A stretch of DNA of 64,000 bases from Synechococcus sp. CC9605 (GTDB lineage Bacteria; Cyanobacteriota; Cyanobacteriia; PCC-6307; Cyanobiaceae), in contig NC_007516.1 in assembly GCF_000012625.1 (NCBI RefSeq), forward strand, positions 930,001 through 994,000, given 5' to 3'. Numbering within the stretch: the stretch's first letter is position 1; every line of letters starts with the position of its first letter. Position numbers and translations under genes: made by a program. This document shows, one piece after another, positions 62,616 through 64,000 of the stretch. The notes below the pieces were generated by a model, which saw only the letters and a list, made by a program, of their open reading frames with translations, did no database searches and had not been told where the DNA came from.

Positions 62616-62645
62616 GCTTCATAAAGTGCTTAATGAAGTTTTTTT
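62616..62645 (+). terminator. Terminator of the DUF697 gene
   Basis: CTTCAT and ATGAAG form a hairpin around a ten-base loop and seven T follow at once. It begins 3 nt after the stop codon and separates the gene from psbA. Confidence 0.75.
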
Positions 62646-62668
62646 GAGAGCTGATTCCGATTGTTGAG

Positions 62669-62699
62669 TTGTCATGTAACGGAACGTTCCATCCATAAA
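62669..62699 (+). promoter_or_regulatory. Possible psbA promoter with palindrome
   Basis: TTGTCA at 62669 and CATAAA at 62694 are 19 nt apart and could be -35 and -10 boxes. The perfect palindrome GGAACGTTCC (62681-62690) lies between them. The leader to the ATG at 62755 would be about 50 nt. Deduced by eye only. Confidence 0.35.
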
Positions 62700-62754
62700 C
62701 TTGATCCACCTGTCCCTTTTTTGAGGGAGAGGTTCATCCGTCTTCTTTTCTTCT

Positions 62755-63831
62755 ATGTCCACCGCAATTCGCAGCGGACGCCAGAGCAATTGGGAAGCCT
62801 TTTGTCAGTGGGTGACCGACACCAACAACCGCATCTATGTGGGTTGGTTCGGCGTGCTGATGATTCCCTGCCTCCTGGCGGCCACCATCTGCTTCACCAT
62901 TGCTTTTATCGCCGCTCCCCCGGTTGATATCGATGGCATCCGTGAGCCCGTCGCTGGCTCCCTGATCTACGGCAACAACATCATCTCTGGTGCTGTTATT
63001 CCGTCTTCCAACGCCATCGGCCTGCACTTCTACCCCATCTGGGAAGCTGCTTCCCTCGATGAGTGGCTGTACAACGGCGGCCCTTATCAGTTGGTTTGCT
63101 TCCACTTCCTGATCGGCATTTCCGCCTACATGGGTCGTCAGTGGGAACTCTCCTACCGCCTGGGCATGCGCCCCTGGATCTGCGTCGCTTACAGCGCTCC
63201 GCTGTCTGCAGCGATGGCTGTTTTCCTGGTGTACCCCTTCGGTCAGGGTTCTTTCTCTGATGGCATGCCCCTGGGCATCTCTGGCACCTTCAACTTCATG
63301 TTGGTGTTCCAGGCCGAGCACAACATCCTGATGCACCCCTTCCACATGCTGGGCGTCGCAGGTGTTTTCGGCGGCAGCTTGTTCTCCGCCATGCACGGCT
63401 CCCTGGTGACTTCCTCCCTGGTGCGTGAAACCACCGAGGCCGAGTCCCAGAACTACGGCTACAAGTTCGGCCAAGAGGAAGAGACCTACAACATCGTGGC
63501 TGCCCACGGTTACTTCGGTCGCCTGATCTTCCAATACGCCTCCTTCAACAACAGCCGTAGCCTTCACTTCTTCCTGGGTGCCTGGCCTGTTGTCGGCATC
63601 TGGTTCACGTCCATGGGCATCAGCACCATGGCCTTCAACCTGAACGGCTTCAACTTCAACCAGTCGATCCTGGATAGTCAGGGCCGCGTCCTGAACACCT
63701 GGGCTGATGTGCTGAACCGCGCCAACCTCGGCATGGAAGTGCAGCACGAGCGCAACGCTCACAACTTCCCCCTCGACCTGGCTGCTGCTGAGTCCACTCC
63801 TGTGGCTCTGCAGGCTCCTGCCATCGGTTGA
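62755..63831 (+). CDS. psbA: Photosystem II D1 protein (D1:1-like form)
   Basis: 358 aa. All helices and cofactor sites are present: [33 protein letters not shown] (in parts), Tyr161 and His190 regions ([28 protein letters not shown]), herbicide/QB site (SNNSR-like [11 protein letters not shown]) and the Mn-cluster C-terminus ending NFPLDLA, after which a 15-residue tail ([15 protein letters not shown]) is removed. The residue at the canonical position 130 is Gln (MGRQWELSY), as in the low-light D1:1 isoform; D1:2 has Glu. Cyanobacteria carry several psbA genes. Confidence 0.98.
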   Translation: MSTAIRSGRQSNWEAFCQWVTDTNNRIYVGWFGVLMIPCLLAATICFTIAFIAAPPVDIDGIREPVAGSLIYGNNIISGAVIPSSNAIGLHFYPIWEAASLDEWLYNGGPYQLVCFHFLIGISAYMGRQWELSYRLGMRPWICVAYSAPLSAAMAVFLVYPFGQGSFSDGMPLGISGTFNFMLVFQAEHNILMHPFHMLGVAGVFGGSLFSAMHGSLVTSSLVRETTEAESQNYGYKFGQEEETYNIVAAHGYFGRLIFQYASFNNSRSLHFFLGAWPVVGIWFTSMGISTMAFNLNGFNFNQSILDSQGRVLNTWADVLNRANLGMEVQHERNAHNFPLDLAAAESTPVALQAPAIG

Positions 63832-63868
63832 TCTGGAATCAATCTGTTGAATACGGAACAGCAAAAAC

Positions 63869-63917
63869 GATTCAGATCAACTGAATCGGAAAGCCCCCTC
63901 CTCGGAGGGGGTTTTTG
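63869..63917 (+). terminator. psbA terminator region with two hairpins
   Basis: The first hairpin is GATTCAG/CTGAATC (63869-63887). Directly after it CCCCCTC pairs with GAGGGGG (63894-63911) and a run of T follows, a classical rho-independent terminator. Confidence 0.9.
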
Positions 63918-63950
63918 TTGCTGCGTTGGCTTTGAAGGTTGGGCGGCGAA

Positions 63951-64000
63951 TCAGGCTCCTTCAGGGCACCAGCCGATCTCCTTCTCCAGCCGTTGCATCC
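63951..64000 (-). CDS. C-terminal end of a gene cut by the right edge
   Basis: On the minus strand an open frame enters from the right edge and stops at TGA 63951-63953, ending MQRLEKEIGWCPEGA. The psbA terminator before it is consistent with a convergent gene. Only about 16 codons are visible, so the product cannot be told. Confidence 0.45.
   Translation of the reverse strand, partial: MQRLEKEIGWCPEGA

Overview
The window looks like part of the chromosome of a marine picocyanobacterium of the Synechococcus group. It carries psbA (D1), plastocyanin and two cytochrome c6-like genes, ndhL and ndhD, ycf51, bicA, a cyanobacterial AbrB regulator, a cyanobacterial TamB/TIC236-type protein, and many small cyanobacterial genes (DUF3007, DUF1824, DUF2605, DUF2214, Nif11). 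Genes are packed tightly, often with 4-8 nt overlaps, and the DNA is GC-rich except for one stretch at about 26.9-31.4 kb. The strain cannot be named from the sequence alone.

Layout. 0-1.3 kb: a thioredoxin-fold/GST gene cut by the left edge and a small basic protein. 1.4-2.7 kb: glutathione reductase. 2.9-9.0 kb (minus): one run of genes with two DUF2231 membrane proteins, a haem-copper oxidase (ctaC-ctaD-ctaE), a GMC-type flavoprotein and a small exported protein. Subunit II lacks the CuA ligands, so this is an alternative (ARTO-type, probably quinol) oxidase. 9.1-13.3 kb: cation exchanger divergent from bicA, then pyrC and a thioredoxin-like gene. 13.3-16.9 kb: tRNA-Leu, ndhL-DUF3007-trpA, cyAbrB, YciI, a c-type cytochrome and a Nif11-cupin fusion. 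17.4-26.6 kb: PsiE-like protein, DUF1232, a group 2 sigma factor, DUF2214, metalloprotease, L,D-transpeptidase, hisIE, queD-like, aquaporin-like and clpB.

26.7-31.4 kb is an accessory island. It is more AT-rich and gene-poor, with very small genes, degenerate copies of the 3' end of a 68-codon gene, and a structured element of about 230 nt present in at least two full and two partial copies. 31.4-33.3 kb: an operon of cytochrome c6-Nif11-two unknown proteins, then petE.

33.3-48 kb: SDR protein, hemE, glgB, hydrolases, ycf51, tamB, ROK kinase, proA, folB. 48.4-61.2 kb: lipase-like protein, M3 peptidase, ndhD, thrB, glk, thrS, GH104 lysozyme, trpS, an RGG-rich protein and a CDF cation transporter. 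61.3-64 kb: DUF697 protein and psbA (D1:1-like by Gln at the canonical position 130).

Functionally the window covers photosynthetic and respiratory electron transport (psbA, petE, cytochromes c6, ndhL/ndhD, ARTO), bicarbonate uptake (bicA), glycogen and glucose metabolism (glgB, glk, ROK), amino-acid and cofactor synthesis, and proteostasis. The least explained parts are the oxidase-GMC-DUF2231 operon, the repeat island, and Nif11 genes lying beside both c-type cytochromes.
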